From NCBI GenBank assembly GCA_947034885.2, contig OX344756.2:24473489-24537488 (forward strand): 64,000 nucleotides of DNA, in the 5' to 3' direction. This document shows positions 50,118-61,211 of this stretch, one piece after another. Under the pieces are notes generated by a model, which was not told the origin of the DNA, did no database searches, and worked only from the letters and a program-made list of their open reading frames with translations. This DNA is from Thuidium tamariscinum. Taxonomy: Eukaryota; Streptophyta; Bryopsida; Hypnales; Thuidiaceae. The translations under genes and the position numbers were made by a program. The stretch's first letter is position 1; the number at the start of each line of letters is the position of its first letter.

Positions 50118-51352
50118 AGTGGTCATTTAGAAGATTTGTGATCCTTTTTACCATTTTTTGTAATACTCGAAGTCTTTAAAATATAAAAGAACTTCATGAA
50201 TGATCAATTTTTTTGCAATCATGTATAACTGGCAAATTTTGTTAAAATGGCAATATTCCATTAATTTGATACTCTTGAAAGTTCAAACTGCGCGGTTTGA
50301 AATCTACACCTATCATAGATTTTTGAAATCTATGAATGTTGTAGATATTCAAAATCTATACGTGGCCAAGATGTTTCAAACCACGTGGTTTGAAATCTAA
50401 ACCAGTCATAGATTTTGAAAATCTATATACATTGTAGATGTCTGAAAATCTATACCTATCCTAGATACTAATTTTTAGTTCACACTGCGTTGTCTAAAAA
50501 ATGACATTTGAAATACCGCCATTTTAACGAAATTGGCAATATAATTTTTTTGTGACTTTTTGAATTGCGTATCTTTGATAATTATTCTCAGCCAAAATGG
50601 CTAACTACATTAAATAAAAATTCCGAAATTATATGTACAAATTGTAGTAATAAGCATTTTGAAAAATCCAACTTAAATGAAATTGGTGTATGTAAGTGAA
50701 TGATTAGATATAGAATTCAAAACTCCTAGATTTTAAATTTCATAGTCATTTAGGAAGTCATTAAAAATAGTATTATACATGATTAATTGTTGAATATTAT
50801 ATACTATTGAATATAAAGTAATTTGATCATATTAAGTGCAAACTCAAATGTTCAAGACTAATTTCCATTAAAATTACAAAGTACAAATTTTAATATGTTA
50901 AAATTAAAATAAAAGATATCAAATTCAGAAATTGTTGAAATGAATTGTCTTTGAAGAGTTCAAGTAGAGTTTTAGACATTATTGTAGATAATCTATAGGT
51001 TGCAAATTTTTCTTGCATCCGTTTTTTAAGTTTCAAAAATTATATAAACCACAATGTATTATAGAACATTGAACTTCTTAGCAAAATTCAAAAGTTGCAT
51101 TGAAGAATGAAATATTTTACCAAGTATAATATTCAATAATAGACAAAAAAATAATAATAATAATCATGATCTTTAATCTCTAAAGTTTAATGACTATATT
51201 TTTATTGAAACCACTTCCAAATTGCTTTGCAAGTCAAAAGATTAGAAACAAAACCCCTAGCTATTGGTGCATATTCAAATGCAAAGATCTAACATAAAGG
51301 ATGATTGCAAAAAATTCTTCAAGTTTTTGTTATAGGTACTATTCAATACTAC
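50118..51352. other. AT-rich intergenic DNA with a palindromic tandem repeat
   Basis: No gene recognised. The repeat at 50270-50470 is listed separately. Confidence 0.4.
50270..50470. repeat. 93-bp tandem repeat centred on GGTTTGAAATCTA palindromes
   Basis: The GGTTTGAAATCTA phrase at 50294 recurs at 50387, and the following CATAGATTTT..GAAATCTAT inverted units repeat with it. The second unit's head is a 22-bp perfect palindrome (50374-50395) with CACGTG at its centre. A decayed third unit follows around 50480. Confidence 0.75.
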
Positions 51353-51602
51353 CATTAGGTGTTTTTTGGGAGATTAGAAGACTATTTTAGGCTTGTTCCC
51401 AATGTTGTAAATAGTCAGAATAAAATATAATAAAAAAATAAAAAATAATTTTTTTCGGAAAAATTTTAATTTTAATTTTTTAATATTATTATCTGACGTG
51501 GCAGTCTCTCGACCATGTCAGATCGCAGATGTGGCAGTTCCCGACAGCGTTCCCACAGTTGGGAACTTGCAATCTTCTAAACTGCTGAAAAAACATCTAA
51601 TG
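51353..51602 (+). mobile_element. CATWAG-family MITE, copy 6
   Basis: 250 bp. Ends CATTAGGTGTTTTTT and AAAAAACATCTAATG, the subtype shared with copy 4. It retains GACGTGGCAGTCTCTCGACC and TCCCACAGTTGGGAACTTGC. Confidence 0.78.
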
Positions 51603-51829
51603 TAGTACCATGTATTAGCATAGCGTCGATTTAGGGCACCTACAAATCTTGAACGTCAATTCAATACAATGTTGTACTGTGCAGTACTATAGATTGCTAC
51701 AAAGTACTACAGAGACTACTAGTAGCAAAAAAATAGTAAAAAAAGGCTATGTGAACCTTTTTATTTTTAGTAATTAAAAAAAAATTAATTTTTAAAACAA
51801 GATTGTGCTCACATTACAATTAAGAATTC

Positions 51830-52535
51830 CTCTAGAAAAATTTATCTCTCTTTATAGCTTTTGTACCAAGGAAGGTCACTTTGACCCCATGTGCTCAATA
51901 GATATGTTTCTATTTTCATAAAAATTCATCGTTAATCCTTACAATATTAGAGGACCTCCAATTTATCCAATTTGTGGCTTCAAATTTGAATTTTTAGATT
52001 AAAAAAAATAAGACTATCCCTCCCCCCTCCCCTCAAATGGCCAAAGTAGACATCTAATTGGAGGTAGTTTAAAAATAAAAAAATAATTTGAAAAAATTTG
52101 GAAAAATTATTCAACATCTAAAACTTTTGCATGTACCTTCATTCCAAATTTCAAGCCAACAAAAAGACACAAGATGCAAAAGTTATGAGTAGAAAACTAC
52201 TTGGCAGAGGTTAAGGGGACAAAAAAAAGGACAAGCCTTAGAAGAAATCTGAGGGCATTACAGGGCCGTTTCGGGTTTGTTCCCGAAACGGCTTCCAGTG
52301 CTACTGGCCGCCGTCAGGCTGGCTTTAATAAAAATAAATAAAATAAAATTGGGGGTCCTGAAATATGAAAATAAGTAAGAAAAAATTAAAAAAAATTAAA
52401 AAATTATGTGGTAGAGTCGCGATTCAAGTTCACAGGGTAAAAACTGCGTTCCCGCAGTTTGGAAACCCATGGTCTCCTAATGCCCTCAAATTTCATCTAA
52501 GTCTTAATGTGTTTTTTGCAATCACCCCTAGACAT
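51830..52535. mobile_element. Second copy of the 25.9-kb element, interrupted by a MITE
   Basis: Right half matches 26360-26642: CTTCATTCCAAATTTCAAG, AAAGTTATGAG, then AAGGGGACAAAAAAAAGGAC. It is split after GGACAAG by the MITE at 52237-52505 and resumes with TTTTTTGCAATCACCCC. The left end is not resolved, so the start given is approximate. Confidence 0.5.
52237..52501 (+). mobile_element. CATWAG-related MITE, copy 7, divergent ends, nested
   Basis: About 265 bp. Ends CTTAGAAGAAATCTGAGGGC and, inverted, CTTAGATGAAATTTGAGGGC. Inside it keeps the family's GGCCGTTTCGGG...TTCCCGAAACGG arm and a GCGTTCCCGCAGTTTGG arm. It sits inside the repeat at 51830-52535, which gives an insertion order. Confidence 0.65.
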
Positions 52536-54446
52536 GTATGGAAATTTTTCTTAAAACTTTAACCATATAGATTTTGAAATATTAGTGTCTAAGAATTAAA
52601 AAAATAAAAATGATGAAAGAAGTGGAAAAAAAAATTTGCACATTTTTCTATTAAGTATATTATAGATTGACTTTAAAACCTTTTAAAATATTTTCTTGGC
52701 ATTTTAGAATTTTGATTTAAAATTTCTTTAATATTGAAAAGTTGAGTTGAAGATAAACAAAACTCATAAAATGAAACTCCTAGAAATTATTACGGAGAAG
52801 GATGTTTCTACAATATGGTTAATAGGTCCTCTTAAACTTTATGCATTTCATGTCCTATGTTGTGTACATTCTAGAGCAACAAAATTGGAATCCTTTTTGT
52901 ATTTGGTGTATCTAATTTAATGGCATTGCAAAGACAATCATATTTCAAGATTTTTCAAAAATAGCTTATACTAAGCTACAATGGTTCATATCGGAGGCTT
53001 AAAAAAACTACATAGCTAGATTGACCTTGCTTTGGGTGCTCTTCCAATTAGAACAATGTGTGCTTACACATTTAGATCTAAATTACATACGTTTTGTGAT
53101 ACACATTTAAATGTTGCACACTTACCTTTGGCAATGATTGTTGTATGGATTGTATACCTTCTACAAATGTACTATATATTAAGGCTGCTTTGCAATTGAT
53201 ATAAGAGGATTAGGTTCTTGCATATGCATGATGTGCAATAGTTTTGTAGTTCATATCCTATAGATTTCTCATACTAGAGTCTTCTTTCAAAGTAGATTGC
53301 AAATCCTACTACAAAGATTTGCAAATCCTACTACCTTTTGGAAAATGCAAAGTTTAAATTGAAAATATAAGTACAAAAGTTGCCTAATCCTTCTTGCCAA
53401 TTTAGAGAGAAAAGATAACTGGATTGCCAAATTGATTCTAAACTAAAAGAAAAGTGCAATGTAATAGCATAAAGCTATTGCAAATACTGAACAAATGCTT
53501 AGGAATTCCATTCACACATCATTGTTTGAGGCTTGGGAGTTTGGACTTCAAAATTCTCATGTTTGTAGATAAGAAGTATAATAATGGAACATATGATTGC
53601 ATCTTGTTGCCCTCACTTACACTCACAAATTTCAGTAGAATTTTTTAAAATTCCAACTCCCCTCCCTCCATCTTTATTGTCCACCAATGAAATGCAAATG
53701 AGGATTGGAAATTCTATCGCAACCCTAGAATCAACTCTATCAAATATTAACTATTACTAATGAAATGTTCAATATGACAATCAAGAAAAAAATGGTTGGA
53801 GGGACTTGAATTAAGGCACAAAGGGCAATATCAAACACATTATGCACTATATAAAGTGCAAGTGAAAACAAAGCATGATATGAAGCAAAAAAAGTTTTTT
53901 TTGGTTGTCATTGTAAATCCTTGAATGAAATGGACTCTTTGTTCAAAAGAAATCAATGTAGAAAGGCCTAATAGCCAAATTCCATCCTTTATAGCTTGAA
54001 ATTAGTGAATTCAATTCACTAGAAGTAGAATTTTGGTACAACATTCTTTTTTCACCAAAGACCATCAACTATGTTCTACAAGTACAACTTATTGATTTCT
54101 CAACAAATCCAATTGTATAATTCTTAAGTTAACTAATATAAGTACATGTTCCCCAAAACTTATAGTCAATGTCCCTAAACTCCAAAATGTAGGTTTTTTA
54201 GCCATTCCCTAAATTGAAGTTGTCTCTTTCAATATCTAAAAGAAAACATGTCTCATATTTGGTAATTTGAATATTTTAGTCAATATCTTCAAAATGAATT
54301 GAGAATACATGTAAAAAAAATTAATATAATGAAATGTAGTATTAATTAAAAAGAAAAATGAAATCACTTATAATTTTTAGAAGAAATTGATGAATGATAA
54401 TTTCTATGCTGAAAATATTACAGTGTTATTTGAGTAAGCAATCACA
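52536..54446. other. AT-rich intergenic DNA
   Basis: No supported gene. Short frames such as 53454-53648 lack features. Confidence 0.4.
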
Positions 54447-54450
54447 TTAG

Positions 54451-55383
54451 CATCTAAAGTCCCAAAGCCATTTTCTTGTCTAAAACAACTCAAAATTTTC
54501 ATTTCTATTATGTTCACCTATAAAAGCAATAGGAAAAACCATTTTCTTTTCAAAATCTAACCCAAAGATCTCGCTTGTTTGAGATCATGTGGTTTTCACA
54601 AAGTTTGACCACATGGATTGAAATATATTAGCATTGAAAGTTGGAAAATAAAACATTTTTAAACACTAGTTTGCAATTTCAAATGACTTCAACTATCATT
54701 TGTGGAAATTTTTTGCACTATAGACTTTGAGTTTAATTTTCTTTTGTTGAAAAATCAAATCAAAATTCTAGGAAAAATATTCAAAAAACAACCACTTGAT
54801 TTTCATTCTTTTAAGAATTGTTAAGTAGAAGTACGTTCAAGAATGAATGCAAAACTAAACCAATAATAGCTTTAATATGAAGTTGAAATACAATAATTCT
54901 AAGAATGAGATTGCTCCAGTAAGCATATTTAACTCTATCAAACAATTTTTTATAAAGGTTTTTGAAAAATGCATTTAGAAATGAAATCTATAAGTTATTT
55001 GTTCAAGAAGACTCTCTAACTGCCTCTAAAACAAGATTGTCCATAACTTTCACTTAACAAATCCAAATGGAATGGATCAAACTAAGCATTCCATGTGTTT
55101 AAAATTACAATCTATAAGAAATTTATTTTAAAAAAAAATTAAAGTCTCTTATTTTTAATTATTTTTTGTTGAGGAAGTTTCTATTGACTACATCTGGAAA
55201 AAAAACTTTTTGTACTATAACTTTTGCTCTTGGTCACTAATCAAAATAAAATTATATTCCTACAAACCTAGTGTGTTTTCCTATCTTCACAAGAAGTTTC
55301 AAAAAATCTTGATAAATATTGGGACCATAAGGACATGCCCAAAATCCGTTTTGTCCCCCAAGGGAACATTAGGACTTTAGGAA
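54451..55383 (+). mobile_element. Non-autonomous piggyBac-like element, family A copy 3
   Basis: 933 bp. The right end TTTAGGAA is followed by TTAA (55384-55387). The left target site has decayed to TTAG (54447-54450), then CATCTAAAGTCCCAAAGCC. It is collinear with the copy at 37258-38184 along its whole length but with many substitutions, so it is older. Non-coding. Confidence 0.7.
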
Positions 55384-56030
55384 TTAAATTTTTGTACTCT
55401 TGTATAAGAAAGATTGAAAAAAAAAACAAGTTTCTTTTTTTTTGCCTAACTTTGAACTCATTTCATTCCAATTACAAAAGCAACAACAAGAAGATAGATA
55501 TTGCCTATACTCATTGGGCATTATGTATGATTTCTAGAATGAATATTCAACTTTTGAATCTATATGGGTTTCCTTCTAGGATGTAAGACGGGAATGTAGG
55601 AGGGGACGTTTTCATACAATTGCCAAAAGGATGTTGTATTGAAAGTAAAAAGAACAATCATTTTATTGTCTCAATGGCTTTGAACCAAAGGAGAGGAGGG
55701 CTTTGCATTGACCACAACTACTTTGAAAAAGTTTCGGTAACAAAATTGTTTGTAGTGTAGCTTTCAAGCTTTGTTTCATTTGTGAAATCATGAAATGTGG
55801 GATCCCTGGGAGAGCAAGATTGAAAAAAGGTCATTCCATACTACAATTGAAGACGAGTTTGTGTTGAACTTTTGTTGAGTAGGTGATGGATGGAAACTGT
55901 CTTCATCCTTCATTGTAAATTAGGAAAGAAAATGGGCTTAAAAAATGGGCTTAAAAAATGGGCTTGATAGTCAATCTTACGAAAATATATTGTGTGTTAG
56001 GGCCATCACAAGAATGGCAAGGGAGAAGCC

Positions 56031-56270
56031 TTTTTTTTGGCACTATTGGATGCTAGATTACACCATTTCAAAATAAACTTCTACTTTTTGCTAGAAATTT
56101 CCTATTTCTATACAAAATATAGATGACATCCCTAGATTTGGATGAAAAGGTGCAGGATAATGATTGAAAAGTGTTCTTTGTTTCCAAAGATGAATGGATG
56201 CAGAAATACAATGTTTCACCAAATTTTAAGTGACTGCCATCCAGCACTTTCTCAAAAACTAAAAGAAGCT
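56031..56270 (+). repeat. Dispersed repeat, copy 1 of 2
   Basis: About 240 bp sharing an ordered series of phrases with 63246-63512: GGCACTAT, ACCATTTCAAAATAAAC, TTGGATGAAAA, GATGGATG or GAATGGATG, AGAAATACAATG, TTCACCAAATTT and GTGA.TGCCATC. Same orientation, about 7.2 kb apart. Confidence 0.75.
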
Positions 56271-56299
56271 GGCTGCAAGCAGACTGAAGTGACAGAATC

Positions 56300-56640
56300 C
56301 CATACCGATTGGTGCTGGGTCGCGGGTGCTGTATGTAGGGCGAGACTGGATACTTTCCCGCCACCTGGGCGAGGTAGCGTCCGCCTGTGACCCGAGCGGG
56401 AGAAGGAGGGTGCGGATGCGGGGCTCCATGTCTGGGCCTGCGGAGTCGTGTGGAGAGCCTGCCCGCTCCAAACGCGGAGTCGGCTGCGAGACTCCGCCGG
56501 AGGGCCGGGCTGCGCGGCCGTTAGAGAGGGAGGCACCGCGTGAGGCGGGCAACCGAGCAGCGCTCACTCCCCGCTCTGCGTAGTGGAGGGACCACGGGCT
56601 TGAATGATCTCTGCAGATCACCCACCTTGGACTGACCGCC
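56300..56640. other. GC-rich island without a recognised gene
   Basis: Sharp rise in GC and CpG relative to the flanks. Open frames exist on both strands because stops are rare in GC-rich DNA, but none shows a domain. It may be a promoter or first-exon region, or part of a GC-rich element like those at 61-63 kb. A TTTTATATAGGG TATA-like string follows at about 56665. Confidence 0.3.
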
Positions 56641-56740
56641 CTCCCTTTTGCCCCTTCAGTGCATCATTTTATATAGGGCGTTTGCCAACGAGGAGGGCAT
56701 TTTGCAATATAAAGGCCAATGCAGACGCTTGAATTCATAT

Positions 56741-57143
56741 TAGGGGTTGTCACGGCACCTTCATTTGCTGTGGAATTCTCTGGGAACGTCCACATGGCTT
56801 CCATTTGTCTTCCATGTCAGGCCTGGGATTCATTCCCTGGAAAAATCATTGTAGCTCTCTTCACTTTCGCAAGTGCTTAATTGTTCCCTCGGAGAATTTG
56901 ATCTTCCACTCGTAGTTTCACCTTGTTGTGGCATTTTTCTTGCCCCTCCGCTGCAGTCAAAGGTTGACAAGCGCGCAGACGATTTTAGCCAAGTCTGTGA
57001 GAGGTGAACGAACCTCAGGGTTCATCTTATGGCCTTGGGAAGGGGTGTCGTAGCACCTTCGACATCCAGCAACCCGATTGGCTCACTTTTTCCTTCCATT
57101 CCCTGGGAAAATTTGGAACTTGGATGTGCCGTGACAACCCCTA
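56741..57143. mobile_element. Short TIR element, 18-bp perfect termini
   Basis: Starts TAGGGGTTGTCACGGCAC and ends with the exact inverse GTGCCGTGACAACCCCTA, 403 bp apart. The ends resemble hAT-type TAGGGG termini, but the flanks give no 8-bp duplication. A TA duplication (Tc1/mariner type) would also fit. Superfamily left open. Non-coding. Confidence 0.6.
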
Positions 57144-57167
57144 TTGTGAAATGCCCAACAATGACTC

Positions 57168-57500
57168 TTTGGGATGAAAAAACAAAGTGGGATGAAGAAT
57201 TTGTAATGCTTGATTACACTAGCAAACCCATGTATTCGAGCATTACAACTGATTGGGCTGCAAAAATTTCCTAGGAAGTGAACAGGTGATTTCCCATGAT
57301 GTATGTTGGGCGAAGTGCTTGACATAAATCATGAGCAAGAAAATCGAAGTTGGGTGAAATATTTGGGATGAAAATACAAAGTTGGATGAAGAATTCATAC
57401 TGCTTCATTACCCTAGCAACCCCATGTAATGGAGCATTACGGCTGATTGCGCTGCAAAAGTTTCCCAGGAAGTGGACGGGCGATTTCCTGGGAGTGTTCG
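57168..57500 (+). repeat. Local duplication, two units about 195 bp apart
   Basis: The phrases TTTGGGATGAAAA, AAAGT.GGATGAAGAATT, ACCCTAGCAA or ACTAGCAAACCCATG, GAGCATTAC and TTTCCCAGGAAGTGGAC recur in order in both units with substitutions. Confidence 0.75.
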
Positions 57501-58501
57501 AAGTCTTTGTGTACGTTGTTGGTTCAGAATTACTGCATTTTGCAACAGGGCAGATTAGATTTAGGGCTATGGTAATCCGAAGCGGTTAGTTTTGTGTAAA
57601 TTGCAGCAGCTTCTGGCTTATCATTATTGGCTCCTGCGTGCTTGTGCTTTCTTTAATAGGCTTGGGTGAGGACTCCACTTCAGGCAATTTGTATTGAAAA
57701 TGTCTTGAGAGCCAATTTTAGGATTGGTTCAGTACCTGAGAATACGTGAGTCAATTCTTTAGATTATTTGTATTCGTTGTGCATTGACGACGTTTATTTT
57801 GCTTGATTCAAACTACCAGAAGTTAACATGCTGATGAGCTGCACTTCTTGTGGGCTTCACAATTGGGACAGCCTTTGTTATTCATCGTATTCAAGATTTT
57901 CCCAGGATTTTTCATTTGAGGTTGAAGTCTGAATTCCGAGCACATATTTACGTGCTCGCAATTTATGACTCTTTATGAGCTGCTAAATAGAGAATATCCA
58001 CTAAAAAGTCAAATAAAGTATGTCAGTGGAAATATCTACAGTATTGATTACTCTCATGACTTGAATCTGTTCACAACTTCACACAACATTTTACTACAGA
58101 GTATAGTCACGCATGTAGTCCTGTACGTGACAAGATAGCTTCACTTGAATTATTATCATGAAAGCTGGAATCCAAATTTTACATAATATAAGTAGCTTTC
58201 ACATCTCGAGTGAGAGGATTTCAAACTGTATAACATATACAACATGTACAAAAAGTAAGCTGCAATTCAAGCCCAAAAGAAGTGCTAATGAATTTCGTCG
58301 AAACTAATCTTCTAGCAACGCTGAAGTAGCCACTAGAGACATGCGCTGTCTGATGTCCTAGAGGGTCTGTTGCAACTGAACATCCGAAAATCCTTATGAA
58401 CGGAAGAGTTCATCGTAGTGCAAATTAGAGCCAGAAGGTCAACTGATCAATAAATTGTTGCTGTCCAGAGAGGTTTCGGCTTGACTTGTTAATGACGGGA
58501 G
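57501..58501. other. Spacer and probable 3' region of the tail-anchored protein gene
   Basis: Moderate GC. No independent gene recognised. The last few hundred bases before 58502 probably include the 3' untranslated region of the minus-strand gene. Confidence 0.4.
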
Positions 58502-60592
58502 TCACTCCAAAGATGCTTGAAGAGGAAGGAGGCACAGGAAGGCCATTAAGGTGAGCAAAAAGACAATCATCATAATGAAAGCTCTTATCACGACTTCGAA
58601 CATCAACTGGCGTGTTTCTGCCTGCAACTTCTTGTCGAAAACATCGATGATACCTCTTATCTGATCCGAGAACCCCTCCTTCAACTCACGTACTGCATTG
58701 CGTGATAGCGTAATGAAGCTTGATGAAATCCTGCTTTGGGCTGCGACGGAGTTGAAATCTTGAGTAATGCCAACTTCAAAATCTCCTGCGTTGCAAAAAT
58801 TTGTGAGAACGTGCGCCAATGCTGAATTGATTTTCAAAGTCGTGACTCAAATCTTGAGCTACACCAACAAGAGATTTGGTAAATTCAGAGAAGAACAGAT
58901 ACCTTCTGCATTTCCAAATCTGAACTCCTGAATTTTCTTGTTCGCAAGAACCGCTCGCCATAGGCCCTCATCAGTTGCCAATGCCACTACCATTTCCTGT
59001 CATTTACAATAAATATACTGATTAACACGCTTTCTGGAGTTTCAGCCATAAACTGGAGTTTTGAAGAGTAGTAAGCGGCGAAAGACCATGGCCCGCTAGT
59101 GCAAACCCCCTGATGAAACGACATGAAAAAAAACCCATTGGGAAGTTAATTCAACCAAACGGGACGGGGACGAAAAAAACATTGGAATACTGTCTGTCGC
59201 AACATTATGTTGTTTCAACAAGGGGTCACTAGTTATCACAAATATCTTTTCAATTGTGTACACGTGAAAATGGAGATTCGTTTATCAGTGCGTACTTGAA
59301 CTTGCGGGTTCTGTTGGAACTGTTGAAAGGCCTCTAGCATGACTCCTGCGTCACCCATTTGACGGTGACCCTCCTCCACCGCAAGAGCTTCGGATATCGG
59401 CGGCGGCTCCAACCAGTCACAGGCACTTGGCTGGCCAATTTCTTCATTCAGAAACCCAACAATGTCCCTTCTGACCTCCAAACTCGAATTCGATTCATCA
59501 CTATCTACACTGATCGATAGAGGTGATTCAGCAGGAAGAGGCAGCGAGATTTTCAACAGATTGGGAACTGCGACAGCTCCTGTCCTGAGAATACAATACA
59601 CAAGCAAGTTCTAGTCACACAAAATTGGAAAGGAGAAGTTCAACAGCTCCCTACTTCAACGACATTTTTAATTTCCCAAGCATCAATTGTCCTGCTCTGA
59701 ACTCACAAATATCGTGAACTTGCTTCGACATCGTCTCCATCCTCCTTTTCCTCGTCTCCAGCAAATTCCCAATCGTCCTCATCCTCATAAAACTTAAACG
59801 TTGACTGGGTTTCAGGTGGATCATAGCCGTTCAATGGCTTACAAGAGATGGAGTCTGAATTTGACAACTTCTGCGCGGGTATTATTGCGTTACTATCACA
59901 GACGTTGCACTCCCCTGCTTTCGAAGCCGTTAGCGGTGGGGATGCGGCCACACTGGGTAGAATTTTCCCAAAACTTCGAATCATAGCTTGGCACGGCTTT
60001 AGCAGCTCGTCCAATTTCACCCTAAGACTTGTTGCTAACCCTAGCTGGACCTAATACCCTGTTTCTGTGCGAATCGTGGAACTCCCTGATTCTTTGTGCG
60101 TAAATAACCCTAAGTGATCCAATCTGCGACAGAACTCTCCTCCAACCTGCCAGCCACACCTCTTGTTAAAGGCTGGTTAAATTCTAGTCAGCTTTAATCA
60201 AGTTCCCATAGATAAGAAGTTCACATCTTAAATTCAAAGGATATAAACTGCAATTAATTGCTCATAGACAAGCTATAGATTAAAAAGCCATGTCCTTCCA
60301 TAGAATTTGAATTGCTGTGCTTTTGTACTCTCAAATAACATTCCAATATATATAATGTAAGAATTCTTACCTTGTTTCTGAACCTCTGCGTCGGCGTCGG
60401 CGCTTGCTCCTCCCCCCTCCCCTGTCCTTGCACCTCCCCTCGGAGATCTTCTTGCTCTTTAAACGTAGCACACACGACGTCCTGCACCAATTCAATCTTC
60501 TCCGCACAAACATTTTCCTCCCAGTCCGTGTTGCCAAATGACAGCGACACAAGCGGTTCGTTTCCACGCGCAGGCAAACTCCCCTCCTGCAC
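58502..60592 (-). CDS. Tail-anchored protein of unknown function, 5' exon(s) unresolved
   Basis: Five exons can be joined on the minus strand: from about 60592 to 60371, then 60050-59707, 59584-59296, 58996-58903 and 58785-58502. Introns are GT-AG and the frame is continuous, 1233 bp including the stop, so at least 410 residues. The first listed exon has no ATG in frame, so a start exon must lie further upstream, probably in the GC-rich DNA at 60.6-61.2 kb. The middle is acidic (EDEDDWEFAGDEEKEDGDD). A conserved-looking helical block follows: VGFLNEEIGQPSACDWLEP, MLEAFQQFQQNPQVQ and LATDEGLWRAVLANKKIQEF. Residues near the C-terminus form one long hydrophobic segment (VVIRAFIMMIVFLLTLMAFL) ending about nine residues before the stop, the pattern of a tail-anchored membrane protein. 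I do not recognise a named family; the layout suggests a plant protein of unknown function. Confidence 0.75.
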
Positions 60593-61208
60593 TGCAATTC
60601 AAGCCGGCCTAAGTGTCGCTCATGAACGCAAGTCGTCAGTTCTACTCTTCACCACAATCGCACATGGAGTCCAATCCAACTCTCCCTCTCGGCACACCAC
60701 CTCCCCTCTCCTCCGATCCGGCGTGCGCCGTTGCGTTCGACATGCGTCACCTGCTCGCCTTACTCCACCGCGTCAAGGCCGGGCGGGCGCCGCCGTCAAC
60801 CATTCCGGAATCCGAGTGTGCGAAGACACGCTCTCGTCCGCCCGCGAGGGCACGATCGAAACGAGCACGGCAGCTGCGTCGCGCGCAAGGAGTTCCTGGT
60901 AACAAGCAATCTGCGCAGCGAGCAAACAGGCAGGTCTGGACTCTGAAGGCATGAGCAAAGAAAAGGGGTGGCCCCTTCCTGTGCTTGCTGGACACGTCCT
61001 AGTGACGAACTGACTGCCTTGATGTCTGAGCGCCGTGACGCCCCAAGCAACCTCGCGTTGTTTCTTGGCGGAATTGCATCGCACGCAAGATCGATCGAGG
61101 TTTTCGGAGGATTCACGTCTCGGGCGGGACTCGCCTCGTGGGCTCCCGTCCGTCTCATTCGGGAATGCCCTCGATTCCTTTTGTCCATTCTCTTGGAGAG
61201 CACCTGGC
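60593..61208 (-). promoter_or_regulatory. GC-rich upstream region, likely first exon and promoter of the tail-anchored protein gene
   Basis: GC-rich with long overlapping frames on both strands, none with domain features. By position it should contain the missing start exon and promoter of the gene to its left. The exact donor site was not determined. Confidence 0.4.
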
Positions 61209-61211
61209 TTA

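Noticed and set aside
50270..50470. CRISPR-like repeat array
   Set aside because: Only two to three diverged units, no unique spacers, plant nuclear context.
56252..56621. Several overlapping frames up to 120 codons in GC-rich DNA
   Set aside because: High GC lowers stop frequency on all frames. No domains and no consistent codon pattern.
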